Notes under the pieces: generated by a model
Told to the model about the DNA's origin: nothing
The model's input: the letters and a program-made list of their open reading frames with translations, nothing else
Database searches by the model: none
Assembly: GCA_947650285.1 (NCBI GenBank)
Contig: CANTFL010000086.1
Coordinates: 806,001 to 870,000 of the forward strand
DNA from: Hyaloperonospora brassicae
Lineage: Eukaryota > Oomycota > Peronosporomycetes > Peronosporales > Peronosporaceae
Length of the DNA: 64,000 nt
Direction of reading: 5' to 3'
In this document: piece after piece, positions 46,555 to 55,734 of the stretch
How positions within the stretch are numbered: the first letter of the stretch is position 1
Layout of the letters: every line of letters starts with the position of its first letter
Made by a program: the position numbers and the translations under genes

Positions 46555-46946
46555 TGTAACGGGGCAGCCCGTTACATGGAATTGTCACTTTGGGAGAAAG
46601 TGACAATAAAGAATATGAAGTTGAATATTCTTCAAACAATATCACCGAAGCGGTGATATTGAAGGGTCGACCAAAGAGTCTGTTCATTGGTTGATATCGT
46701 GATGATATCAACCCACCAATCGCCGCAAGACGCGCGCAATGAGTGGTGACGAGACGTCACCATACACTCAGTTATATTAGCATAATTAAGCTAAGTCAAA
46801 CAAAGAGACAGTAGTTAAAGACTTAATTATATTAATATAACAGTTCTGCTTTTCCCTTATCCTACGCTTCCTCGTTTGCCTTGTGTACGTCTGTCGGGGC
46901 ACCGATACCCTTGCGTTAAGTTCACGCAAGGGTGTGCCCCGTTACA
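46555..46946 (+). repeat. 3' LTR of A2
   Basis: 392 bases, TGTAACGG to CCGTTACA. It keeps the hairpins of the 5' LTR although the arms have changed in several places, for example the second hairpin, whose loop differs while the ATTGTCACTT arm pairing is retained. Confidence 0.96.
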
Positions 46947-47021
46947 ATTATTGTCATACATTGGATGCAGCTGCGGATACGATACCAGATCAGCTGACGG
47001 CGGTCGACTGTCCACTGCTTT

Positions 47022-47131
47022 AGGAAAGACAGCTGAAACATTATACAATATTTACGACACATCCACGACTGTCAACAGCTATAGAAAAGACAGCTGAAAC
47101 ATTTTACAATATTTACGTACATCCACGACTG
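47022..47131. repeat. Two-copy tandem repeat, 61-base period
   Basis: About 49 bases (AGACAGCTGAAACATT, ACAATATTTACG, ACATCCACGACTG) occur twice, 61 bases apart, with a few substitutions. The function is unknown. Confidence 0.85.
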
Positions 47132-48480
47132 AAAGGCATGCTATAGAAAGTGCTCGACATCATCGCAAAACGACATGCTCTTCTAGTATAAAAGAAACAA
47201 GCGTTTCGGTATTATATTAGATGATAGAGGACGTCAACTCCGCTGAAAAGGTAAACTAAGTTGCAGCTCGAAGTAGTGCGGCTGGCAAAATGCCACCCTA
47301 CAACAGACGTCGGCTACATTGTGGACGCACGTCCACGAGCTCATAGACTAGGTTTGGTTCTGTTATCTTGTCGCGACAAAACAATTCAAATATCCATCAT
47401 ACTAGGCGTGCACTCGATCCATCATGTGGCAAGCAGCAGTGTTGCTTCAAAGTGACGAAAACATTGGAATTCACCTTTTGATCCTGCCCGTGTGCCCAAG
47501 CCTGCATGACAAAGATTGTTTGTAATTGGACCAGTCAACGGTAGAAGATACACCCGTTGCACGGATTTCATGCGCATAGCGCCAGCCATAGGACGTCGAA
47601 ACTATTACGTGTGAAAATTAGACATCCTAGTCGGGACCATCCCGACAAAACGAAGGACTACGCCGCCGTCTGTAAGCGTTTGTTGCATATTCTTATCCGT
47701 GCTTGTCTTACCTGTTTATGGGTCCACCGAAACAGGGTCACGTTCTTACATGAACGCGCTACGATCGCCGGCAGCATGGGACATGGGGTTTACGGCAACT
47801 TCGCGCTGTGTTGCCAAGCGGGAGTATCGACACTCCGAACAAAAAACATGGGGTGCGCGCTTGCTGGCATGCCAGAGCGAGCTCGAATGAACATCTTTGG
47901 GGCCAGCATCTCAGGTGCTCAGCCCCCGAACAACTATCGGACTCGAACGATAATACCGGCGCTGCTTAGCTAGACTAAGGATGTACCGGTATCTTGCATC
48001 CAAATGGAACAACAAACTAGTCTGTCTCTCTGTCTTATTCACGGTTATGATTGAAAACAGAACAGGTCTGATATTTCCAAAGCCCGGATGGAAATGCCGG
48101 TGCTCAATCGAGTACGGTGGTTGCTCGGGGCTAATCACCGTCGACGACGCTTTCGGAATTGTCGAATTATACTGCAGTGTCCTTGTGACGAACAGGCACC
48201 GTTTTAAATCCGGCGCGGCCACTCGGCCTGTCGGTTATTTAAAGTGTGTAGATGCCGAAGCAAGCGTACGTGCCGCGCTAAATCCCGAGATGACCGCTTT
48301 GTTGAAGGTGGGACACAAATGATTCTGGGCCACAGGAGGGCTGATGCGATCTGAAAGAATCTCAGTACATTACGTGCGTGTGGAAAGGCTCTCACGAGTG
48401 GCGCTTCTGTCAACATTGTGTAGAATCGCGATACCGCCATTCTCATCCTGTCGCTCGATCCCTTGTGCGTGCGCGGCGTC
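47132..48480. other. Spacer upstream of the small secreted-protein gene; possible transposon relic
   Basis: Forward open frames at 47557-47973 and 47981-48322 have no certain identity. The first contains ACLTCLWVHRNRVTFLHE, faintly like the C-terminus of non-LTR retrotransposon proteins. Neither has a recognisable promoter, and I do not call either a gene. Confidence 0.3.
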
Positions 48481-48508
48481 TGTCGCTCTCAAACACTGCT
48501 ACCTCGTG

Positions 48509-48524
48509 GTTCATTCTGCATTTT
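48509..48524 (+). promoter_or_regulatory. Oomycete initiator element (Inr) of the secreted-peptide gene
   Basis: TCATTCTGCATTTT at 48511-48524 fits the oomycete initiator consensus TCATTYYNCAWTTT at every position, and 15 of 16 of the longer form starting GC. It lies 46 bases before the ATG, the usual distance for oomycete transcripts. It also decides the start: the open frame extends upstream to 48378, but transcription would begin only here. Confidence 0.8.
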
Positions 48525-48569
48525 GCCAAGCCGAGCACGGAACATCCATCAAGCCGTCCATCCAGCACC

Positions 48570-48755
48570 ATGAACATTAAACAAGTCGGCTCTACCATCA
48601 TGATCTCCGCCGCCATCATTTGCACGTTGGCAGATGCGCAAACAGTTCCTTGCCATGGAGCCTGTGATACATCTGACCTCGAGGAGTACAACAAATGCGT
48701 CGATTTTGGCGGTCTGAACTGCTGTAAGTTGTGCTACATTCATCCACCAGTGTGA
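48570..48755 (+). CDS. Small secreted cysteine-rich protein, effector-like
   Basis: 61 residues from ATG 48570 (context CACCATGAAC). Residues 1-23 form a signal peptide: one Lys near the start, a hydrophobic core (IMISAAIICTLA) and a likely cleavage site after Ala-Asp-Ala. The mature part of about 38 residues has six Cys with spacing C-3-C-10-C-7-CC-2-C, enough for three disulfide bonds. It is acidic in the middle. Small six-Cys apoplastic peptides, such as the PcF/SCR group of phytotoxin-like proteins, are typical of plant-pathogenic oomycetes; the overall plan agrees, but I cannot claim family membership from the Cys pattern alone. The gene is intact, single-exon and lies between two retrotransposons. 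Confidence 0.75.
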   Translation: MNIKQVGSTIMISAAIICTLADAQTVPCHGACDTSDLEEYNKCVDFGGLNCCKLCYIHPPV

Positions 48756-48897
48756 CGACCCCATGACGCGCTACCACGCTAGATCTTCACTTCGTACGAT
48801 GCGGTCAAGAGTGTCTCGTCCAGCCTTGGTTACCCACTGCGATCATCAACAGGCCAATCGGTAGCTGTAACGGTGGACCATAGCTCGTCGTTTGGTC

Positions 48898-48903
48898 AAT
48901 AAA
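48898..48903 (+). terminator. Polyadenylation signal of the secreted-peptide gene
   Basis: AATAAA, 143 bases after the stop codon, followed by a T-rich stretch. Together with the initiator it bounds a transcript of roughly 400 bases. Confidence 0.5.
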
Positions 48904-49600
48904 TTGCTATTTCTTATCGAATATTCTTGTGTGTCCGTACGGTTATTGATTGTTTGTCACTATATTATCGAAAGAGACGTAACGAATTCTCTCTCGTCAC
49001 TAATGTCATGAAATGATGAACATGCTCGTTACGTCTTACTTTCGCTTCACACAAGCGGGTTTGTCCACGTACCTCAGCATTTGGCGCAGTAGTCGCAGGT
49101 GTATGTCATGGTTTGTAAAACGGCACCACATGGGAAGTTGTGATTGCATATCATCACACCATGCAACTTGGGCAAGCTACCAGGTTGCGACTTGCTTGAT
49201 AGTGACAAGTCAATACTGTCAATGACAGCGTGTTGTTATTCATATAACAGACATCGAAGGTCGACCTTGTGAGATGCATCATCGTGTTCGTCTTGATTTA
49301 AGTATCATGCATTATTAAGGTCACAGCCAGCGAAGCAACTGCCTGCTGCAGTCCGTTCATATCGTTGTCTACACCCCACTAAATTATGACTTGAGTGAAT
49401 GAACAAACGGCGATCGTTAGAGTCGTTCACGTACATATTCCGGAAAGTCATATTTGATTTTTTGTCTGCGCACATCGCCACGATATTGTGTTTTAGCTGA
49501 ACGAATCCATCCGCAAATCATGTCGACGGCAGCACAAAAAAATTGTCCTCTGACTGCACGAAATTAGCACATGTGCTGACAATGGCACTCCTCGAGATGC
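48904..49600. other. No gene; probably includes the 5' LTR of C1
   Basis: Short unrecognisable frames only. The inverted repeat TGTTAT...ATAACA at about 49231-49246 could be the start of the C1 LTR, because family A LTRs also open with such a hairpin, but no second LTR is available to confirm it. Confidence 0.3.
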
Positions 49601-49616
49601 AGGTCCGTGACCGGGG

Positions 49617-49628
49617 GCCTATAAGTAT
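49617..49628 (+). promoter_or_regulatory. TATA-like box in the C1 LTR
   Basis: CTATAAGTATAT lies about 105 bases upstream of the probable LTR end, a suitable place for an LTR promoter. Confidence 0.35.
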
Positions 49629-49727
49629 ATGCAGGGCTCTAGCATAGTAGGGTTTGTAGAACCAAAGTTGTTCGTTGAGCGTTAAAGTCTTCCTCTGACT
49701 TAAGGAGCTGTGTAGCTCCTCTACCTT

Positions 49728-49736
49728 TGGTAGCAG
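49728..49736 (+). other. Primer-binding site of C1
   Basis: TGGTAGCAG, sharing TGGTAGCA with family A and fitting initiator-methionine tRNA. It follows a hairpin AGGAGCT...AGCTCCT (49703-49720) that probably ends the LTR. Confidence 0.65.
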
Positions 49737-49784
49737 TCGTAGTCAATCTACGCCTGAGTCGGTAACGACTGATCCTCTGTGAGG

Positions 49785-50818
49785 ATGGAGCAATCCACAC
49801 CCCTCTCTGAGGCCCAAAAGGCCGCGCTTGATAAGCTGACCGCGGCCGTAGGCCCAGAGTGTGTGGAGTTTCTATCTGCACAAGGTCCCGATGTGCTCAA
49901 TGCGCGAGACGAGACCTTCATGCAGTATGAAACGGCCCTTTTAGGGCAGGTTCAAAACCAAGTAGCGTCGGCTATGCCAACACACTACGTGGCGATGCCA
50001 GATGAAGAGATTAAGCCTCGTCCCTTTCGGGTGGATGTTAAACATTACTCCGGTAAGGAGGGGGAAAACTTGACCCTCTGGATCCGTGAGATTGAGATGG
50101 CCATAAGATCTGGCCTTATCTCAATGGAGTACCAGCGGGTCTCGCTGGTTATCTCCAAGCTCGATGGAAGATCTAGAGAGTGGGCTCTGACGTGTGGCAC
50201 GTCGGTCGACTTGGCATTACCCACATGGGATTCGCTCAAGTTAGACCTTTTGCGAGTTTTCTCTCCGCCTAACCAGGCTTATCGCGTTGGCTCACATTTC
50301 TTGTCTACCCTTCAGGGTAGAATGAGTTTACGGACTATGTCCAAGAGTTGAGAACTCTGATGGCTGCTATGCAGTCTGACCCTCTTCCTGAGACAGTCTG
50401 TGTGACTGTCTTCATGGAAGTTCTTCGCAATGGCGTTTCCAGGGCCGAGGTTTTTCGAGTCCATCCCTCCTCTTTTGAGGAAGCTGTTGGCATCGCTCAA
50501 AAGGCTGAGCAAAACTTCAAGTCGGCCAGACTTGGTTGGAATGGGTACAACCCAAGCTTTACTAGGGCAACCTCTGCGAGCACCTCGACTTACTGTAAGC
50601 GAGAACCGATGAATCTCAGCCATGCTGAAGATGAAGGTGAAGCGGAGCTTCATGTTGCAGAGCAACAACAGGAAGTGAGACGCCTTTACATGTGCGGAAG
50701 CACTAAACACTTGCGTCCCACTTGTCCTTTGCGCAAGCAACAACCGACTTATATGGGTCGAAACCCAAGCCCCAACCAGAAACCTGGTATATCACGGGGA
50801 AACGTTGACACCCAGTAG
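49785..50818 (+). pseudogene. gag of C1, one frameshift
   Basis: Starts at ATG 49785 (MEQSTPLSEAQ), inside a hairpin. The first frame, to 50351, has the capsid-like core NLTLWIREIEMAIRSGLI...VFSPPNQAYRVGSHFL; a frameshift near 50325 leads into EFTDYVQELRTLMAAMQ...KAEQNFKSARLG. The nucleocapsid LYMCGSTKHLRPTC retains the second Cys, His and third Cys, but the first Cys of the CX2CX4HX4C knuckle is missing. Confidence 0.85.
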
Positions 50819-50941
50819 GTGCGGGGCGCTCTACCGGGGTAGAACTGAGTTCTGTCACTTCTCTACGAGGTAGAGTGAAACAGGGCTCAGACTCACTGAT
50901 ATCTGTGCCCGCATGCACAGAGAGTGGATACAAGCCTGACT

Positions 50942-51491
50942 TTTAGTCGCCGAGGCGAAGGTTAAAGGCTTTGAGAAGCATTGGTCGATCTTTATCGACC
51001 CCGGAGCATCATGCAATTATGCTCGACGTCGCTCCCTTGAGGGAATTCAGCGATAGGCTGAAGCGCTCAAAGCGCATGAGGGTGATTCAATCACCGTTCG
51101 TTTAGCGACTGGTAGTCGCATCACGGTGCCTAAAGTTCCGTTAAACTTAGGTGTGAAGTTTTTGGGCTTCGGCATCATTGAACGCTGTCTTGTCCTCGAT
51201 TTAGATTATAGATATGATCTCATCCTGGTTATGGCTTGGCTTGAACGCTATGAGCCATGGATTGATTGGAGGTCGAAGACATTAGTCGCCACGCGCAATG
51301 TTCCTAGCGAATTTTTGAAGAGTTATGAACCCACCTTTGCGAGGCAACAAATGCGCTATTGGCGCGAGCCATTGACGGAAGATGTCAATATGCTGGACAT
51401 TGGTATGTCAGAGTTAAATTACACCAATATCAATGACATTAGAATTGGCGGAGCTCTTTTACCGTATGTGAAGAGAGCTGTACTCCGTTGA
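50942..51491 (+). pseudogene. Protease of C1
   Basis: IDPGASCNYARRRSLEG at about 50995-51045 is the active-site segment (Asp-Pro-Gly instead of Asp-Ser/Thr-Gly), followed by TVRLATGSRI and LVLDLDYRYDLILVMAWLERYEP. A TAG stop after residue GIQR interrupts it. Confidence 0.7.
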
Positions 51492-51531
51492 GTGATACTC
51501 ATTGTGATACTGAGTCACTGCATGCTGCAGT

Positions 51532-52143
51532 ATGGTTGGCCTACGGCCGAGATCTCAAGAATGTAATTCCTCTGATGTGAGTGGGGTGGCACGTAAAATT
51601 CCACCGATTGAGGGCGGCCGAGATGGCACCTCGCTGAATGTCGGTAATGGCATTGTTGGCGAGAAGCCAGAGTGTTCAGGGCTAGGCCCGAATTCTGAAC
51701 GTGACGTGGTACGTGTAAATTTACTGGGTGAAGTGTTCGAGTTACGTAACACTTCATCAGATGTCGTCCAAGACATGAGCTCTCGTATAGAGCGTGCCAA
51801 GATAAATATCAACTACAGGGACCCGACTGTCCCGGCCTCTAGGAGGCGTAAGGTTTCTTCATGGAAACAATCTCAGCGTCGAATGGTATCTGTTAAGCGC
51901 CCAACGTCTAAGAAGTCACAAACTGATAATAGTAATTATACACTATTTACACTTGTCAATGGGTTGACTGGCCATGTTGATGGCAATATTAGTCTTGAGA
52001 CTCTTCAATCCTTGGATACTCTCTTTGAACTAGACGAAATGTCTGATGGCGAATTTAGCCAAGCCTTAAAGGCAGTAGAATTATCCGAGTTAGTGGTCAT
52101 TCGGCCGGATAATGAGTTGAACTCATCCTTGTTATTAAACTAG
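51532..52143 (+). pseudogene. Protease-RT linker of C1
   Basis: 203 open codons, hydrophilic, with no catalytic motif. It is rich in Ser, Arg and Lys in the middle, then LETLQSLDTLFELDEMSDGEFSQAL. The frame joins RT after one TAG stop (52141-52143). Confidence 0.6.
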
Positions 52144-53307
52144 TATGTCCTTGAGGACACAAGGGTGGCATTTGATACCCGTAGTGGATATTCGATCCTT
52201 AAGGACCCTCTTGATCCGTTCTGTTCTTTGGTAAACGATTTTCCGGACGTGGTGCGTCACAACCCACCGTCCGTCTTGCCTCCCGATAGAGGTGTACGTC
52301 ATGAAATTGACTTGGTTCCTGGAACTAAATACTGCGTAACACGGCAGCGGCCTTTACCGGAGGAATAGTGCGGCGTCATTGACGACTTCTTTCGTGCAAA
52401 GCACGCGGCAGGAATGGTACGTGAGAGCAAATCTCCCCATACCACACCGACCTTCTGTGTCAAAAAGCCCAATGGGAAGTGGCGTATTGCTCATGCTTAC
52501 AACAAGCTTAATGTGGCCATCATCGGGGCTCAGACACAAATTCCTAGGAAATATTTTCTTTTGAACAATATGGTGGGATGTACAATGTACAGTGCGCTCG
52601 ACTTAGTCGATGGTTATTACCAGCTTCTCATGCGAGAAAGCGATATTCCGCTGACAGTGGTGAGAACTCCAAGTGGTATGCTCTGGGAGTGGCTTGTTAT
52701 GCCGCAAGGGTTATCAAATTTCCCGGCTACATTCAATCGTCTTGTGACACAATTGTTCAGACCCTACTTAGGATATGCACTGACGTACTTCGATGACATC
52801 TTTTTCCATAGAAGTGCTATGAACGGTCGGTCGGATGTGGACAATCACATTGACCATTAACGATTGGTGCTCGAGTGCATGCACAAAAGTAAGCTGTACG
52901 CCAACGCATCTAAGTGAATCTTTGGTGCAGAAGAGATTCTCTTTTTGGAATGCTTTATTGGTAAGCGAGGCCTTAGAGCGGATCCCGCTAAGGTAAAAGA
53001 CATGGTTGATTGGCCGGTTCCAAAGAATCATAAGGACTTACATAAGTGGCTTGGCCTTGCCAATTACTTGCACAAGTACAGTGCATATTCCGCAGATATG
53101 GCTCGGCCATTGTCCAATCTCCTTAAAAGGATGTGGAATGGTGCTGGAATAGCACCGAGCATGATTCTTCAAGCAGTAAAGGAGAGTCTCCTTCATGCGC
53201 CAATCTTGGCTTTGCCTGATCCTGATCGATCTTTCAGTGTCGTCTGTGACGCATCTGACTTTGCCATAGGCAGCGCTCTGTTACAGACAGATTCTGATGG
53301 ACGGTAA
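52144..53307 (+). pseudogene. Reverse transcriptase of C1
   Basis: Motifs in order: RHEIDLVPGTKYCVTRQRPLP, TFCVKKPNGKWRIAHAYNKLN, SALDLVDGYYQLLMRESDIP, MPQGLSNFPATFNR, the catalytic TYFDDIFFH, and the connection WPVPKNHKDLHKWLGLANYLHKY. Stops lie at 52366, 52858 and 52915. The active site itself is intact. Confidence 0.88.
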
Positions 53308-54632
53308 AGCGTCATTGCGTTTGAGTCTCGGCAGCTGAAGGCTGCAGAAGAGAATTATTCTGTTCATGACAAAGAGCTAATTGCAATGAAGTACGCTTTA
53401 GTCAAATTCAGAGTTCATCTTCGTGGCTTTAAGCCGTTTATGATCTATACAGATCATGCGTCACTACGAACTGCGACCCAGTCGCCTCACTTCTCGCAGG
53501 GAATGACTATTTGGCTTTTTTCTTTGCCGAGTACAACTTCGAGGTGAAGTATAAGCCGGGCAAGCAGAATGCTTTGGCTGATGCGTTGTCACGCAGGCTT
53601 GACTGTGATCTTTCTCATGTTACGACTGTGTCGTCGTCGGTCAATGACCTAATCCGTATGGCATATGCCAAGGATGAACACAGTGTAGCTCTGCTACTTG
53701 CACTAGGGAGGGAGGAGTTTAAGGACTCGGACATAGAATTGTCGGCACGATTACGTGCGAGGTTACACCGATATTCCATCGATCAAGGCCTGTTGTGCTA
53801 TAGCACGGATGTGGAGGATACCTCTCGCATTGTCGTCCCTCATGATGAGGAGTTGAAGTATCGAATCCTCTATGAGGCATTTGATACTGCGTTGAGTGAT
53901 CATCTCGGTCGTGAGAAGACATATGGCTCAGTTAGCCAATGCTATAGGTGGCCTAAACTATACAAATGGTTGAGCATATATGTGCGTACGTGTGAAACGT
54001 GTCAACGGGTGGAACCCTCAACTCACGCGGCCGCGCCTCTGGCTAGTTTGCCTATACCCAAGGGGTGTTGGGAGTCCATCAGTATCGACTTCCTGTTCGT
54101 ATTACCGAAGGATTCGTATGGAGATACGGGTATTAAGATATTTGTTGACCGTTTGAGCAAGATAGCTCATTCAGCGGCGATTCCAAATACCATTGATGGT
54201 GAAGGTACAGCGACGCTGTTTATCGATCGAGTGTTTCGATAACACGGTTTGCCGTTGGCAATTGTCTCTGATAGAGATCCTCGCTGCACTGGGAAGTTTT
54301 AGAAATCCATCTTCAAGGTTCTCGGCACACGTTTGGACATAACCACAGCGGATCATCCGCAGGCTGATGGTCAAACCGAGCGAGTGAATTGCATCATTGG
54401 TGACATCTTGCGCAGTGTTTGCGCTGAAACGCCTAAACGTTGGAGTACGATGCTCCCTGTCGTTGAGTTTGCGTTGAATAACGCTGTGCATGCCTTCACC
54501 GGCTGCACAACTTTCTATGTGAATGATCTCACATACCCTCGCGTTCCGTTAACGCTACCACTGCGTGGTTCAGGGCTTGGTGGGGGAGTAGTTGCTGATC
54601 GGCTTGCTGATATCAGCCCTGCTACTGTATAA
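53187..54632 (+). pseudogene. RNase H and integrase of C1
   Basis: RNase H: VVCDASDFAIGSALL, VHDKELIAMKYAL, IYTDHASLRT, ALADALSRR. The integrase finger has DHLGREKTYG...CETC; the first His is replaced by Phe (AFDTALSDH), so zinc binding would be weakened. The DDE triad is readable as SIDFLFVLP, VSDRDPR and GQTERVN. Stops at about 53305, 54240 and 54300 break the frame. Confidence 0.85.
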
Positions 54633-55460
54633 AAACAGGTAAGCGAGTTTCTCGCAACGCGATTAAATGTCCAACGATATGTGCGTGACACAATGGATGA
54701 TAGCCAAGACAAGCAGAAGGAACAAGCTGATGCTAAAGGCAGAAGTTGTATCGAGCGTTATGAAGTCGGAGACCAAGTTCTACTCAATGCTAAAAACCTA
54801 CATACAAATGTAGTGTCCGCCGTCTTCAAGACAAAGTTGCGTTCGCGCTTCATTGGACTATTCACGGTCGTCGCCAAGAAGGGACTTGCGTATACGCTTA
54901 ACCTTACGCGCAAACTGCGCACACACTTCGTGTTCTACGTTGGCATGCTTAAGCCGTATCGGGATCAGTCCCACGTGAACTAGGAGGCGCTTGCGCCGCA
55001 TAGGTTGGCCTTGCCATCGTTTGCTGAATCCGTATCAAGAGGTCAAGCTGAGCCTCCATCCGGGCTTGGACTAACTCCAATGCCTGGACACGGGCTTGGA
55101 CCAACTCCAACAACTCAACACGGGCTCGCATCGCGTCAAACGCACTCTGGGTCTTACAAAATGTCTCACAGAGACCACTCAGCTCGAGAAGCACCTTCTC
55201 ATGCTCCTCATTCGGTATACCGACCACCTCTGATGCTGCTCGATGAGCAAGGGAACTGCCAGTTCCATGTGGAGCGACTTCTATAACGACGTCGTCTTCA
55301 GGGTCAATACCATTATCTGGTGATGTGGCGAGGGTACCCGGGGTCGGAGAAATCATGGGAGTATAATACACCTCTTCGTCAGGATTGCCCATACGCCTTA
55401 CGTGTTTTTAAACATCCCGGCAAGAGTCCTCCTGTGACCAAAGACGCTTCCCACCGATAG
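54633..55460 (+). pseudogene. Integrase C-terminus, GPY/F-like module and chromodomain of C1
   Basis: RSRFIGLFTVVAKKGLAYTLNL is the GPY/F-like module (GPF changed to GLF). A proline-rich repeated linker (GHGLGPTPTTQHGL) leads to the chromodomain FHVERLL, stop, RRRLQGQYHYLVMWRGYPGSEKSWEYN, ending at 55460. Two in-frame stops (54981, 55284) lie in the stretch where the antisense frame is open. Confidence 0.8.
54949..55392 (-). CDS. Antisense ORF of C1: 147-residue coiled-coil protein
   Basis: ATG at 55392-55390 (MGNPDEEVYY), uninterrupted to the stop. The N-terminal half is acidic and Pro/Thr-rich (MISPTPGTLATSPDNGIDPEDD). Residues 80-125 form a Leu/Val/Arg/Glu coiled coil with short repeats (ELVQARV, ELVQARM). 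It overlaps the sense linker and chromodomain just as the antisense frames of A1 and A2 do. A further antisense open piece at about 55500-55650 (ADARIERKLRYDYANLKAR) may be the missing upstream part. Sequence similarity to the family A protein is not evident beyond composition. Confidence 0.45.
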   Translation of the reverse strand: MGNPDEEVYYTPMISPTPGTLATSPDNGIDPEDDVVIEVAPHGTGSSLAHRAASEVVGIPNEEHEKVLLELSGLCETFCKTQSAFDAMRARVELLELVQARVQALELVQARMEAQLDLLIRIQQTMARPTYAAQAPPSSRGTDPDTA

Positions 55461-55734
55461 TGGTAGAAGCAGGTGGGTAGTTGGACACCGCTTAGCCAAC
55501 ACTCACATCAGTTGGCCCAGCCGGAGCATAGCGTGTGTGAGTTCGAGTCTGGCATCTGGCCTTGAGATTGGCGTAATCATACCGAAGCTTTCGTTCTATA
55601 CGAGCGTCTGCCACATCGGCACTTGCTCTGACAGCTAACACGCTGCTGAGGTGTCGTTTCCGATGCACCCAGAGAACAAAACCGTTGTCTTATTCTTCCT
55701 AAGATTCGCCTGCGAATAGGAGGATGGGTATACC

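Larger units (their letters stand above)
38952..46946 (+). mobile_element. A2: best-preserved family A Ty3/gypsy chromovirus-like element
   Basis: LTRs of 391 and 392 bases with perfect TGTAACGG...CCGTTACA ends, primer-binding site, gag, protease, RT, RNase H, integrase, GPY/F, chromodomain, polypurine tract. Flanking bases ATCAT and ATTAT fit a 5-base target duplication with one mismatch. Three frameshifts (gag near 39590, protease-RT near 41400-41500, RT near 42268) separate the open frames, so this copy cannot make gag-pol unaided. The whole internal region is built of short inverted repeats and carries an antisense frame at its 3' end. Confidence 0.97.
49600..55734 (+). mobile_element. 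C1: third Ty3/gypsy family with chromodomain, many stop codons
   Basis: Forward-strand order: LTR end, primer-binding site at 49728, gag, protease, RT, RNase H, integrase, GPY/F, chromodomain. From 50942 on the protein is almost all in one frame but is interrupted by at least ten single stops, a pattern of point decay rather than indels. It is clearly related to family A in plan but distinct in sequence, and lacks the acidic integrase insertion. The right end is cut by, or adjoins, B4 at 55735, and no 3' LTR is seen in this window. Confidence 0.88.

Noticed and set aside
47557..48322. Two forward frames upstream of the secreted-peptide gene as host genes
   Set aside because: No promoter, no recognisable domain, and one has only faint similarity to the end of a non-LTR retrotransposon protein.
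48378..48569. Longer start for the secreted-peptide gene (upstream extension of the frame)
   Set aside because: The initiator element lies inside this stretch, the extension has no signal peptide at its start, and its codons look random. The ATG at 48570 gives a clean signal peptide.
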